Notes: generated from the letters alone by a model not told the origin. Positions 19,836 through 29,101 are shown, numbered from the stretch's first letter. The stretch is 64,000 nucleotides of DNA from Longibaculum muris (GCF_004343035.1 NZ_SMCQ01000002.1:173820-237819), one strand, 5' to 3'. Program-made: numbers and translations.

Positions 19836-20404
19836 AAATCTTCCTCCATTTCTTTCATCTGTTTACCCATCTCATAAGCAGATTGATAAGCCGGATGCTT
19901 TAAAACATCACCCTTTAAAAAGGCTCCAGCTCCATTCATTATACCTGCTTCATCAACAGTTCTTAAAACTTGTATAAAACCTCTTAATGATTCAATAGTC
20001 GCTGTATGTTCACTTAAATCCGATGCTCCACTTGTTATAATGTAATAAACCTTTTTACGTTTTTGACTTTCTCTCATTTCATATTCTCTTGCAAAGAAAC
20101 GATCAATCAATAATTTCATTTGTGCACTGATACTATAAAAATAAACAGGTGAAGATAAAACCCATATATCGGCATCTATCATTTTTTGAATAATCTTATT
20201 AGCATCATCTTTTTGACAACATATATTTTGATGTCTACGACAATATTCACAAGCTAGACAAGGTTGAATTGTATAATCATTTAAATTGATTTTTTCTACT
20301 TCACATCCTGCTTCTTTAGCTCCTTTTAAAAATTGATTACATAATATTTCACTATTTCCATTTCTTCTAGGACTCGAAGAAATAATCACAACTTTTTGAC
20401 GCAT
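19832..20404 (-). CDS. Flavodoxin-fold NAD(P)H-dependent FMN reductase / iron-sulfur flavoprotein-like
   Basis: 190 residues. 'ISSSPRRNGNSEILCNQF' at the N terminus is the FMN phosphate loop of the NADPH-dependent FMN reductase group. 'CLACEYCRRHQNICCQKDD' at residues 49-67 is a cysteine cluster like that of iron-sulfur flavoproteins. 'VLSSPVYFYSISAQMKLLID' follows the flavin site. The stop overlaps the alcohol dehydrogenase start (ATGA), so the products are made together. It likely passes electrons from NAD(P)H via flavin to an unknown acceptor. Confidence 0.82.
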   Translation of the reverse strand: MRQKVVIISSSPRRNGNSEILCNQFLKGAKEAGCEVEKINLNDYTIQPCLACEYCRRHQNICCQKDDANKIIQKMIDADIWVLSSPVYFYSISAQMKLLIDRFFAREYEMRESQKRKKVYYIITSGASDLSEHTATIESLRGFIQVLRTVDEAGIMNGAGAFLKGDVLKHPAYQSAYEMGKQMKEMEEDL

Positions 20405-20414
20405 ATGACCTCTC

Positions 20415-21245
20415 CTATTCTGGCTTTAATGGTCCATAGAAATAAGAAGCCGTTGCTCCACCATCAATCAAAATATCTGTGCCTGTTATAAAAGCACCTT
20501 TTTCACTCATCAATAATTCAGCGACATTAGCAACTTCATCTGCTGTTGCTGGTCTACCTGCTGGACATTTTTCAAACATGTTTTTATAAAAGTCTCCTCT
20601 TGGTCCATTAAATTCATCGATTGCTAGAGGTGTTACAACAATCCCTGGTGAAATAGAATTAACTCTTGCTCCACGTTGACCCCATTTTACAGCTTCTGAC
20701 ATCACACGTTTTTCATTGCAACGTTTAGCTAACTGATAAGCATGTAAAGTATCTTGAATATTATCAACTTGTAACAAATCAAGTGATAATAATTCTTCAG
20801 TTGGAGTGATGGCAAGTTGTTCATCTTCCAATGCTGTTAATTGTTTCATACGGTGACCTGATTGACTTGAAATGGTAACTCCAACACCGCCTTCTTTAAT
20901 CACTTTTCCAACTTCTTCTAACAAAACAGCTGTACCATATAAATCCACTTTTAAAATCATTTCAATTGGTGCCTGACTTGGCGAAACACCAGCACCATTA
21001 ATAAGCATTGAAATATCACCATAACTTTTAGCAATTTGAATCATATTTAAAATAGATTCTCTTGAAGATAAATCCATTTCAATAGGTTCAACATCATATC
21101 CTGCATCATTCATGATTTTAGCAATACTTTTCGCATTTTTAATCTTCTTATCACCCATGATAATCTTTTTTCCATAACCCATTCTTCTGGCAATCGCCAT
21201 ACTGATTTGACCAGCACCGGTTACTATCATGACATCCTTTTTCAT
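20415..21245 (-). CDS. Short-chain dehydrogenase/reductase
   Basis: 276 residues after AAGGAGG. The dinucleotide loop is 'VTGAGQISMAIARRMG'. 'LINGAGVS' corresponds to NNAG. The active site has Ser in 'TISSQSGH' and the Tyr-x3-Lys in 'HAYQLAKR'. C-terminal 'GRPATADEVANVAELL' and 'FITGTDILIDGG' are classical SDR ends. The third glycine of TGxxxGxG is replaced by serine, seen in some family members. Substrate unknown; likely a carbonyl reductase working with the neighbouring aldo/keto reductase and alcohol dehydrogenase. Confidence 0.88.
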   Translation of the reverse strand: MKKDVMIVTGAGQISMAIARRMGYGKKIIMGDKKIKNAKSIAKIMNDAGYDVEPIEMDLSSRESILNMIQIAKSYGDISMLINGAGVSPSQAPIEMILKVDLYGTAVLLEEVGKVIKEGGVGVTISSQSGHRMKQLTALEDEQLAITPTEELLSLDLLQVDNIQDTLHAYQLAKRCNEKRVMSEAVKWGQRGARVNSISPGIVVTPLAIDEFNGPRGDFYKNMFEKCPAGRPATADEVANVAELLMSEKGAFITGTDILIDGGATASYFYGPLKPE

Positions 21246-21257
21246 TTTATAGCCTCC

Positions 21258-22232
21258 TTAATGTCCACCAAAAACATCAAATTCCATAGTTTCTAATTTA
21301 TCATCAATACTTTGAATTTCTTCTTTTGTCAATGTTACATTTCCGGCTTGAAAGTTTTCTTCCAAACGTGAAAGTTTACGACTTCCAGGAATAGGTATGA
21401 TAAAGTCTTTTTTACATATCATCCATGCTAATGAGATTTGTGCCATTGTCGCATTTTTCTTATTGGCTAAATCTTTTAAGATTTCTAATAATGCTTGGGC
21501 TTTTTGAAAACCTTCCTCTTGATATTGAGGCATTTTATTTCTAAAATCACCTTCTGGAAACTTCGTTTGATTGCTAAATTGACCTGTTAACAATCCATTT
21601 GCCATAGGTGAAAAAGCAACATAAGTGATTCCTAACTCCTCACAGACATCAAATAAGTTTTCATGCCATCTTGCAATCATTGAATATCTATTTTGAATAG
21701 CAGTTACAGGACAAATAGCATGTGCACGTCTTAAATAATCTTCATTCACTTCACTAATTCCCCACGCTTTTATCTTTCCTTCTGTAATTAACTCTTTCAT
21801 AACTCCCGCCACAACTTCTGGTTCAACTTTAGGATCAATACGATGTTGATAATACAAATCAATAGAATCGACATTTAATCTTTTTAAACTGCCTTCTAAT
21901 GATTTTCTAATCGCTGCTGGTGAGCTATCCAGTTCTAAATGATCTCCCTTGTGTTCAACACCAAATTTTGTTGCAACAATGACTTCATCTCTGAAATCTT
22001 GAATCGCAGCACCCACCAATTCTTCATTATAAGAAATACTACCATCGGCATTTTCACCAGTATAACACTCGGCTGTATCATAGAAATCATATCCCAATGC
22101 ATGTGCTTCTTTCATTGTTTGAATCGCCGTGTCTCTATCTTCAGCTATACCATAAGCATGAGAAAATCCCATACATCCTAACCCTACTGGATTGACATAC
22201 ATATTTGTTTTTCCTAATCGTCTTTTTTGCAT
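21258..22232 (-). CDS. Aldo/keto reductase
   Basis: 324 residues after AAGGAGGA. N-terminal 'RRLGKTNMYVNPVGLGCMGF'. The catalytic tetrad is visible as Asp and Tyr in 'FYDTAECYTG', Lys in 'VIVATKFGV' and His in 'LYYQHRID'. The NADPH-binding end has 'IPIPGSRKLSRLEEN'. This is the YhdN/AKR13-like group acting on aldehydes. Gene junctions of 1 and 12 bases place it firmly inside the redox operon. Confidence 0.9.
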   Translation of the reverse strand: MQKRRLGKTNMYVNPVGLGCMGFSHAYGIAEDRDTAIQTMKEAHALGYDFYDTAECYTGENADGSISYNEELVGAAIQDFRDEVIVATKFGVEHKGDHLELDSSPAAIRKSLEGSLKRLNVDSIDLYYQHRIDPKVEPEVVAGVMKELITEGKIKAWGISEVNEDYLRRAHAICPVTAIQNRYSMIARWHENLFDVCEELGITYVAFSPMANGLLTGQFSNQTKFPEGDFRNKMPQYQEEGFQKAQALLEILKDLANKKNATMAQISLAWMICKKDFIIPIPGSRKLSRLEENFQAGNVTLTKEEIQSIDDKLETMEFDVFGGH

Positions 22233-22233
22233 A

Positions 22234-22989
22234 TTATTTATCCTCCTTCAATGTTTCAACACAATGCAAAGCATTTAAACTTCTTGGATAACCAATAAAA
22301 GGAATGCATTGTGATATGACTTTGATTAAAAACGCTTTACTATTTCCTAATCTCACATTAGCCGCAGCATGTGAAGTTAATTGTGGTTCACAACCACCTT
22401 GGGCTAACAAGAAACAAAATGTTATTAATTCTCTTTGTTTATAATCAAGACCTTTTCTTGTATAATAATCACCAAAACAATTATCAGTTAACCAATAATT
22501 GATATGTTTTGAATCTTCATTACCAGATTTATAAAAATCATGCATACTTTCTCCAAAGATATCTACTTGAGCAAGTCGTCCTTTTTCTAATCGATTTTGA
22601 ATTGTCGTTGTTGATTGTCCTTTTAAAGGCAAAACAATATCATGAGCTTTACAAAAATCATTAACAGCGTGTAAAAAAGGAAGAACTCTACCTATTCCTA
22701 AATAAGCAACTGCTTGATAAACAATCTCCTTCATTTCAATAGGCGTGACACCAAAATGATAGGCTCCTATTAACATTGTTTTAAATTCATCAATTCCTTG
22801 ACATCCTAGCAATGTTGCAAGAATAGCTATAAATCTTGTATGATCATCTAAATCATCATAATTCACAACTTCATCAAAGGCAAAATTATCAAACAATTCA
22901 ATAAATTCAGGATCTGTTTTTAATAATTGTGACTTGTAATTCGGAAACATTTTTTCATGATATTCTTGAGCTTTTTGACTTATTGACAT
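22234..22989 (-). CDS. Carboxymuconolactone decarboxylase (CMD) family protein
   Basis: 251 residues from the ATG at 22989, chosen because AAAGGGGG lies 8 bases upstream; an ATG seven codons earlier lies inside the previous gene and before that ribosome site. Two CMD-like helical halves are present ('DDHTRFIAILATLLGCQG' and 'YKQRELITFCFLLAQGGCEP'). The CxxC peroxidatic pair of AhpD is absent; one cysteine per half remains, so a thiol-peroxidase role is doubtful. Two bases separate it from the flavodoxin-like gene. Possibly a small-molecule decarboxylase or antioxidant adaptor. Confidence 0.82.
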   Translation of the reverse strand: MSISQKAQEYHEKMFPNYKSQLLKTDPEFIELFDNFAFDEVVNYDDLDDHTRFIAILATLLGCQGIDEFKTMLIGAYHFGVTPIEMKEIVYQAVAYLGIGRVLPFLHAVNDFCKAHDIVLPLKGQSTTTIQNRLEKGRLAQVDIFGESMHDFYKSGNEDSKHINYWLTDNCFGDYYTRKGLDYKQRELITFCFLLAQGGCEPQLTSHAAANVRLGNSKAFLIKVISQCIPFIGYPRSLNALHCVETLKEDK

Positions 22990-22991
22990 TT

Positions 22992-23501
22992 TTATTCCCC
23001 CTTTAACCATTCTTCTATCTTGTTATCACTATCTAAAACTTGACTTCCAACAATCGCCAAACCAGTATGAACATAACTATCTGGACATATTTTTTGAATA
23101 TCTTTTTCACTTCTTCCCATCCCACTGCCTTCATGAGTACAGAAAGGATAAATATGTTTACATGAAAAATTATAATTTTCTAAGAATGTCCATACACACA
23201 TGGGCATTGTTCCCCACCAAGAAGGATACCCTAAATAGATATAATCATATTGTTCAATATGAGAAACAATATTCTTAATTTTTGGTCTCACATTTTCATG
23301 TAGTTCTTTTTTTGCCAATTCAGTGCATTCATGATATTGATAAGGATAATCATGAAGTGGTTTGATTTCAAAAATATCTGCTCCTAGCATTTTTTGCATC
23401 TTTAAGGCAACAACTTTCGTATTGCCAACCTTCAAATTTTGAATTTGACCATTCACATAATTTTCATGATTATGAGAAAAATAAACAATTAAAGTTTTCA
23501 T
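22992..23501 (-). CDS. Flavodoxin-like protein, first gene of the redox operon
   Basis: 169 residues after AAAAGGAG. Starts 'MKTLIVYFSHNHENYVNG', a flavodoxin phosphate-loop region with an insertion relative to the classic T/S-G-N-T loop. 'IYLGYPSWWGTMPMCVWTFL' and 'CTHEGSGMGRSEKDI' match the long-chain flavodoxin group often paired with aldo/keto reductases. It heads the operon 22992-18654 (flavodoxin, CMD, AKR, SDR, FMN reductase, ADH). Confidence 0.85.
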   Translation of the reverse strand: MKTLIVYFSHNHENYVNGQIQNLKVGNTKVVALKMQKMLGADIFEIKPLHDYPYQYHECTELAKKELHENVRPKIKNIVSHIEQYDYIYLGYPSWWGTMPMCVWTFLENYNFSCKHIYPFCTHEGSGMGRSEKDIQKICPDSYVHTGLAIVGSQVLDSDNKIEEWLKGE

Positions 23502-23661
23502 TTCATCATCTCCTTTTTGACACCTTTATTGTAAGATTTTCTTTTTATAAGAACAATTTCAATTTCTTATCATTCTCATAAGTAAAACTTATACAAAAAA
23601 GAGTAATAAACATATGCTTATTACTCAATCATAAATTGAAAAGTCATTATACTGATTCTCT

Positions 23662-25223
23662 TTATTTGTATTTTTCAATAATACAATGATGATGTTTATT
23701 ATCTTTAGTATTAGTAGAATAATTAATCCCTACATACAAAATTTCTTCATAATCTTTTACACGATCTACATAATTTTTCTTTTTAATCTGATTGATTGCT
23801 TCTTGTGCAGATTTATCAAACTTCAGTTCTAAAACAATTGCTGGATATCCTTTTTTCTTTGGTATAAAGAGATAATCTACATATCCTTTTCCAGATTTAT
23901 CTTCTCTTGTTATATCATAATAATTTCTAGCATGGAGATAACATAATGTTATGACACAAGATAAACTGTTTTCATCGTTGTATTGTAAGAATGGTATTTC
24001 ACGATTATCTACTTCTTCAATATACTGTGCAACCTTTTGTGCATCTAATGCAATCGTTGCATCCAATACATTTTTTGAATTATTAACAATCTCTGCAACA
24101 GTTCCCATACTCTTTCTTTTTAGTACATTTTGGAATTTCTCCATTAATTCATAATTTGGTATTCTTAAGAAGCCATCATGATAAGATAAAAAACCAAACA
24201 CAACCATTGCAGATAGAATTTCATCACGACTGTCTAATTGTAATGAAGATACGCTATATCCCTCTAATTCTACTTCCACTGGAATACCCGCTACCATCTT
24301 GACGATATCTTCTCTTACGGCATTGGTATTATGTTCAATATATTCATCAATTTCATTCATCGGACCCGTTTCTGTCCAATAATTAAGACATATTCCATCC
24401 ATTAAAGCAAACGATACAGAACGTGGATTAAAAAGGCTACTGCCATCTGATTTATAATATCCATCATACCATTTTTTTAAGACTTCAAAAGAGAGTTTTG
24501 AAAAATGCTTTGATAATTCTTTAACTTCCTTTTCATCAAAGCCAAAGTAATCTTCATAAGTCCTATCATTTATAAAATTATATTCTCTAAACATATTCAA
24601 TTCAGAACCACTGGAATACTTTGCAATTGGAAGTACTCCTGTCATATATGCTAATTCTACATAAGGCTGATCTTTTAATAATCCTTTTAAAAATTCTAAG
24701 TAAGCATTTTTATCTTTATCTTTAATAAAATTTTTATAAAAAATACTATCCCATTCATCCATAATAAAGATAAATTTATGATTTGTTTCAAGGAATGCAT
24801 CTTGAATAGGATTATTCTCAATGCTTATTATTCCATAAGCATTCTCTAAATCGCTTTTTAAGCGTTTTTTATCCAACTTATATATTCTTCAAAACTATGA
24901 CATGGATCAGGAAGTCTGCTGAAATCAATATAAATCACATGATATTTATTGATATGTTCTTTAAAAGATTCTACTTGAGCAATTTTCAAGTCTTTAAAAT
25001 ATTCGTATGCATCATAATCTTGGGTATAATATGCTCCTAGCATATTGGCATTCATTGTTTTTCCAAATCTTCTTGGACGGGTAATACATACATATCGGTT
25101 TCTTGTTTTTATTAAAGGATTCAATTTATTAATCAGCATACTTTTATCCACATATGGCTCAACTGCAATATCCATTTTAAATTGTTCAAAAGGATAATTT
25201 GTATCAAGATAATACATCCTCAA
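23662..25223 (-). pseudogene. AAA-ATPase / PD-(D/E)XK nuclease-like gene split by a frameshift
   Basis: Two overlapping frames encode one protein. The first (24858-25223) begins 'MRMYYLDTNYPFEQFK' and has the Walker A-like loop 'RPRRFGKTMNANML'. It shifts out at the A run (T6 on the plus strand, 24865-24870): adding one A turns 'SWIKNA-stop' into 'SWIKKRLKSDLENAYG', which reads on in the second frame. The second part has 'FIFIMDEWDSIFY' (Walker B-like), 'KKWYDGYY', and a C-terminal nuclease region 'VDYLFIPKKKGYPAIVLELK'. Intact members of this AAA-ATPase-like plus DUF1703-type family are about 520 residues. A related gene is at the right window edge. Slippage in the A run might restore some product; sequencing error is also possible. 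Confidence 0.82.
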
Positions 25224-25457
25224 TCACCTCATCTCTTGTTATATTATAGACTTTATTCTCTTTTGCCATCGTATTGTTTGAAATTTCTTTTCAATATAAA
25301 TATAAGAAAAGAACAATGCTTCTTCGTCTTAGAGCTCACAAGATATACATTCTTATTGACTAAGCCTCATTAATGCAACTTTATAGAAGTTGACTAAAAA
25401 TTTTATCTATACAGTTTTAACATTCATTTTCTTGCTATTGGATAACAATCATTTTCA

Positions 25458-26348
25458 TTATATTTCTTTTAATAATTGTCTTAACAATTCAGCAAATTCT
25501 TCAATATAATAACTTGTTTTTGCTTTCTCCCAAAAAGCACAATAATTTCGTTGCAATTGTTTATCATGATGATATAAAGGAATACGAGAGATACCAGGAG
25601 CAGGAGGTGGTAATGTTCCTACAGCTTCAATCGGTAAAAAGCCACGGTTGCTTACAACCATCAATCTTGCTTCTTCTAAAGTTTGAGCAAATAAGAATTG
25701 ATTTGAAAAACCTAATGTATTTTGATAAAAATCTTTTTCAGTTGATTCTTGTTGTTTGGTAGAAACCAAAATACAAGAAATTCTTTTTAAATCTTCTTTT
25801 GTTAATTTATCTTTTTGACTTAAAGGATTTAAATTCGATATTTCAATAAAACAATCACTATACAATAATTCATAATTAAAATAGTCATTATTAAAAGCAC
25901 GTCTTTGATCACTAATCACCAAATCAACATCATGAGATTTTAATAATTCATATAATTCCTCATGTGTTCCATTGGTAATAGAAATAGCGACTTCTGGATA
26001 GGTCTTAGAAAATTGTGCAATCGCATGATGTAATTCTTGTGCTCCATAACATCTTAAATAACCTATCTTTAAAGAGAGTTCTTGATCTTCTCCTCGCCTA
26101 ATTGTTTCTTTTTTCAAGTTTTCAATTTCTTCTATTAATTCCTTACCATGTCGATAAAAATATTCTCCTGCTAAAGTCAATGTAAATTGACGATTATTTC
26201 TTTTAAAAAGTTCTACACCAAGTTCATTTTCCAAAGCTTTCATCTGTTGTGAGATTGCTGATTGAGATATATAACAAAGTTCAGCAGCTTCTGTAAAACT
26301 ATGGCAATCTACAATTGTTATAAAGTATTTCATTTGCTTAAGCAACAT
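25458..26348 (-). CDS. LysR-family transcriptional regulator
   Basis: 296 residues after AGAGGTGA. Residues 1-60 are a winged helix-turn-helix with 'SFTEAAELCYISQSAISQQM' and 'LGVELFKRNNRQFTLTLAG'. Residues about 88-290 form the periplasmic-binding-type effector domain ('LKIGYLRCYGAQELHHAI'). It stands alone between the broken AAA gene and the MerR-controlled SDR. Given its setting among redox operons it may control one of them, most plausibly the 18.6-23.5 kb operon, but no shared binding site was identified. Confidence 0.9.
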   Translation of the reverse strand: MLLKQMKYFITIVDCHSFTEAAELCYISQSAISQQMKALENELGVELFKRNNRQFTLTLAGEYFYRHGKELIEEIENLKKETIRRGEDQELSLKIGYLRCYGAQELHHAIAQFSKTYPEVAISITNGTHEELYELLKSHDVDLVISDQRRAFNNDYFNYELLYSDCFIEISNLNPLSQKDKLTKEDLKRISCILVSTKQQESTEKDFYQNTLGFSNQFLFAQTLEEARLMVVSNRGFLPIEAVGTLPPPAPGISRIPLYHHDKQLQRNYCAFWEKAKTSYYIEEFAELLRQLLKEI

Positions 26349-26383
26349 GCAATCACCTCTTTCTTTATATATTCATTATATCA

Positions 26384-26408
26384 TAAAAAGAACCTATAAA
26401 AAGGTTCT
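26384..26408 (-). terminator. Terminator of the MerR-controlled SDR gene
   Basis: Minus-strand AGAACC/GGTTCT hairpin with an 8-base T/A loop, then a T run; it overlaps the stop codon. Confidence 0.7.
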
Positions 26409-27228
26409 AAAAATCTGTTTGTTCACTGATATTTTGATAGTCTTGAATTTCTTTTAACTTTCTTTCTAATTCTTGAGAAACAATCTTCACAGCATCACTA
26501 CCTAATAATAAGGTATGAGGTAATTCATCTTGTTCAATCACTTTTACAATCACTTCTCCAGCTTTATCAGGATCACCTGGTTGTTGTCTGGCATTCACGG
26601 TTTCTTCCCTTCTTTTGACACCTGCTTTGACATAATCATCAACTTTAATGGCTGTTCCTTTTAACGCTTCATCATAGAACTTTGTTCTAAAAGAACCTGG
26701 TTCAACAATCATAGCTCTTATCCCTAAAGGTTTCACTTCTTTGATTAATGCATCAGTTATGAGTTCTAAAGCTGCTTTACTAGAAGCATAATAACCACTT
26801 CCTAAGGCTGAACGCACTGCAGCAATCGATGAAACATTCACAATTGTTCCACTTTGTTGTTGTCTCATTTGAGGTAAAACTTCTTTAATTAAAGTAACTG
26901 GTCCAAAGACATTGGTATCATACAATTCTTCAATATCAGCTTCTTCACCTTCTTCAACTGCTGCTCGATATCCATGTCCAGCATTATTGATTAAGACATC
27001 AATTGGTCCAAACTTCTCATTTGTCACTTTTACAACATTTTGAATACTTTGTTTATCTGTCATTTCTAAAGAAACAGGTAAACAAGTTTTTGGGTATGCT
27101 TCATATAAATCTTTTAACTTTTCAGTATTTCTTGCTGTGACAACAACTTGATAACCTTTCTTTAAAGCTACTTTTGCTATTCCTTTTCCAATTCCACTAG
27201 AACATCCTGTAATTAACCATGTTTTCAT
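26407..27228 (-). CDS. Short-chain dehydrogenase/reductase under MerR-type promoter
   Basis: 273 residues after AAAGGAGGAG. 'ITGCSSGIGKGIAKVALKKG' is the TGxxxGIG cofactor loop, 'LINNAGHG' the NNAG motif, 'NVSSIAAV' holds the active serine and 'GYYASSKAALELI' the Tyr-x3-Lys. It resembles the SDR group that includes classical carbonyl reductases. The gene is preceded by a promoter with a 19-bp spacer and central dyad, and the MerR regulator lies directly upstream, so it is the likely induced target, perhaps by reactive aldehydes. Confidence 0.9.
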   Translation of the reverse strand: MKTWLITGCSSGIGKGIAKVALKKGYQVVVTARNTEKLKDLYEAYPKTCLPVSLEMTDKQSIQNVVKVTNEKFGPIDVLINNAGHGYRAAVEEGEEADIEELYDTNVFGPVTLIKEVLPQMRQQQSGTIVNVSSIAAVRSALGSGYYASSKAALELITDALIKEVKPLGIRAMIVEPGSFRTKFYDEALKGTAIKVDDYVKAGVKRREETVNARQQPGDPDKAGEVIVKVIEQDELPHTLLLGSDAVKIVSQELERKLKEIQDYQNISEQTDF

Positions 27229-27251
27229 TTTCTCTCCTCCTTGACAGCTTT

Positions 27252-27282
27252 ATCTTAATACTTATAGTGAACTATAAGTCAA
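27252..27282 (-). promoter_or_regulatory. MerR-type promoter: 19-bp spacer with CTTATAGT-N2-ACTATAAG dyad
   Basis: On the minus strand TTGACT (27277-27282) and TAAGAT (27252-27257) are separated by 19 bp, the over-long spacing typical of MerR-activated promoters. A perfect dyad CTTATAGT-TC-ACTATAAG (27261-27278) fills the spacer. The MerR gene is the next gene upstream. Activation by DNA distortion is the family mechanism. Confidence 0.82.
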
Positions 27283-27302
27283 TAGAAAAAAAGAAGAAAT
27301 TT

Positions 27303-27704
27303 TTATTTTTCTTCTTTATGTCTTTGTTCTAATTCACGTTTGACAAGAGTATCTTCATAATTATCTATTTTATTTTCAAGATATTGGATAACTGTTTGTA
27401 ATTCTTCAACTTGTTGCTTTAAATTTGCTAACTGATTAATCAACAATTCTTTTCTTTGAGGAATGGTATGTTCTCCTTCATGAAATAAATCAACATATGT
27501 TTTGATTTGTTCAACTGTCATCCCAGAAGTCCGCATACATTTAATAAAATTGATACGTCTAAAATCATGTTCTGTATAATAACGATGACCACTTGCATTC
27601 TTTTTCACAGGATCCATCAATCCAATTCTTTCATAATAACGTAAAGTCGTTGAACTGATATCAAATTTTTGACTCACTTCAGCTATACTTAATCCTTCTT
27701 CCAT
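27303..27704 (-). CDS. MerR-family regulator (NmlR/AdhR-like)
   Basis: 133 residues after AAGGAGATG. The winged helix is at residues 4-70: 'SIAEVSQKFDISSTTLRYYE' and 'RIGLMDPVKKNASGHRYY'. A single cysteine in 'FIKCMRTSGMTVEQI' near residue 54 sits where the NmlR/AdhR subgroup carries its conserved reactive cysteine. Residues 85-120 form the dimerising coiled coil. It follows the flavin reductase gene by 33 bases and so may be co-transcribed with it. Its binding site is almost certainly the dyad in front of the SDR gene. Confidence 0.88.
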   Translation of the reverse strand: MEEGLSIAEVSQKFDISSTTLRYYERIGLMDPVKKNASGHRYYTEHDFRRINFIKCMRTSGMTVEQIKTYVDLFHEGEHTIPQRKELLINQLANLKQQVEELQTVIQYLENKIDNYEDTLVKRELEQRHKEEK

Positions 27705-27737
27705 GATTTCATCTCCTTGTCAATTTGCATTATTTCA

Positions 27738-28355
27738 TTATCTTATAAAATTAGTATGTTTCTTTTCATTTACCGGAACTTGTATTCCTTTTTCTTTTCC
27801 AGCCTCAATACATTTTAATAACCAAGCCATATTTTTACCTAGGTTATACATTGTTTGCATACCTTCCTCATCTTGTAAAGCTTCTTGAGGCGTATTACCA
27901 TGAATTTCATTCCAATATGTTGAAGAAACAATTGGCATTTGATTAATTGTAAAATATTTATTTAAAACATCAATTGAAGCAATTGTTCCAGCACGTCTTG
28001 CACTCGCAATAGCAGCACCAGGTTTATGCGCAAAATACTTTGATCCAGAATAAAATGCACGATTTAAAACATCTAAAATCCGACCACTTGGATGTGCATA
28101 ATAAACAGGTGTTCCAAAGATAAAACCATCACAATCCTTGGCTTTATTGACTAAAATATTAACTCCATCTTTAAAAACACATTCACCAGTTTCACGACAT
28201 TTACCACATGCAATACAATCACTATAAGATTGATTTCCAATCCAATGAATTTCAGTCTCAATCCCTTCTTCTTTTAAAGCTCTTGATACTTCTTCTAATG
28301 CTGTATAAGTACAACCATGTTGATGGGTACTTCCATTAATTAATAATACTTTCAT
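27738..28355 (-). CDS. NADPH-dependent FMN reductase / iron-sulfur flavoprotein
   Basis: 205 residues from the ATG at 28355, which GGAGGGTG precedes by 6-7 bases; a GTG five codons earlier lies upstream of that site. 'LLINGSTHQHGCTYTAL' is the FMN loop. 'CIACGKCRETGECVFKDG' at residues about 46-63 is a cysteine cluster of iron-sulfur flavoproteins. 'IFGTPVYYAHPSGR' follows. It is divergent from the TetR gene and 33 bases upstream of merR. Probable role: flavin-linked reduction of quinones or electrophiles. Confidence 0.85.
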   Translation of the reverse strand: MKVLLINGSTHQHGCTYTALEEVSRALKEEGIETEIHWIGNQSYSDCIACGKCRETGECVFKDGVNILVNKAKDCDGFIFGTPVYYAHPSGRILDVLNRAFYSGSKYFAHKPGAAIASARRAGTIASIDVLNKYFTINQMPIVSSTYWNEIHGNTPQEALQDEEGMQTMYNLGKNMAWLLKCIEAGKEKGIQVPVNEKKHTNFIR

Positions 28356-28420
28356 CTTTTCACCCTCCACTTAATCATATTATAAACTCTTTTGAAATAG
28401 AATTCAAAACCTGATGAATA

Positions 28421-28449
28421 TTTTCAAGTCTTTAGAATTTTGTTATACT
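28421..28449 (+). promoter_or_regulatory. Candidate promoter of the TetR-type gene
   Basis: TTTTCA (28421-28426), 17-bp spacer, TATACT (28444-28449), 20 bases before the start codon. Confidence 0.45.
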
Positions 28450-28469
28450 AAATAAAAGAGGGTGTAAAG

Positions 28470-29030
28470 ATGTCACAAATTACAAAGAAAGCCATGGCTT
28501 CATCATTAAAGAAATTATTAGAAACCAAAACATTATCAAAGATAACTGTTGGTGATATTACGGATGATTGTGAAATTAATCGTCATACTTTTTATTATCA
28601 TTTTCAAGATATTTATGATTTAATTGATTGGATTTATAAAAATGAAACAGAGAAGTTTTTAAAAGGAAATGATACTTATGAGACTTGGCAACAAGGAGTA
28701 AGAGCCTTATTTGAATATGCACTAGCAAATAAATCTTTTATTTTAAATACTTATCATTCAATTAGTAAAGAATATTTAATTGAACATTTATATCAAGTAA
28801 CTTATAATTTATTAATTAATGTGGTAGAGGAACAAGCTAAAGGAATGCATGTTGATGAGAAATATAAGAAGTTTATTGCTGATTTTTATAAGTATGCTTT
28901 TGTAGGAATGGCTATTGATTGGATTGATCAAGGAATGAATCATGATTATGAAAGTCTTATCTTTAATTTAAGTACATTAATTGAAGGAGATTTTCATAAA
29001 GCTCTTTTACGTTTTGAAGGAAAATACTAG
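28470..29030 (+). CDS. TetR/AcrR-family regulator (DhaS-like C terminus)
   Basis: 186 residues after GAGGGTG. Starts 'MSQITKKAMASSLKKLLETK', then the helix-turn-helix 'KITVGDITDDCEINRHTFYY' and 'HFQDIYDLIDWIYKNE'. The pattern resembles the dihydroxyacetone-kinase regulator DhaS and other TetR proteins with a type-8 C-terminal domain. A strong terminator separates it from the oleate hydratase gene 138 bases downstream on the same strand. Control of that gene is plausible but not shown by a recognised operator. Confidence 0.88.
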   Translation: MSQITKKAMASSLKKLLETKTLSKITVGDITDDCEINRHTFYYHFQDIYDLIDWIYKNETEKFLKGNDTYETWQQGVRALFEYALANKSFILNTYHSISKEYLIEHLYQVTYNLLINVVEEQAKGMHVDEKYKKFIADFYKYAFVGMAIDWIDQGMNHDYESLIFNLSTLIEGDFHKALLRFEGKY

Positions 29031-29067
29031 ACAAACCTATAGAAATGTCCAATCTTTTACCAATATG

Positions 29068-29101
29068 ATAGGAGTGGTTAAACTTTAACCACTCCTATTT
29101 T
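29068..29101 (+). terminator. Strong terminator after the TetR-type gene
   Basis: A 15-bp perfect inverted repeat (ATAGGAGTGGTTAAA and its complement) around one central base, followed by TTTTG. Confidence 0.85.

Noticed and set aside
24858..24876. Two separate genes for the AAA-ATPase and nuclease halves
   Set aside because: The second would start at a TTG inside the first with no ribosome site, and one added A joins them exactly.
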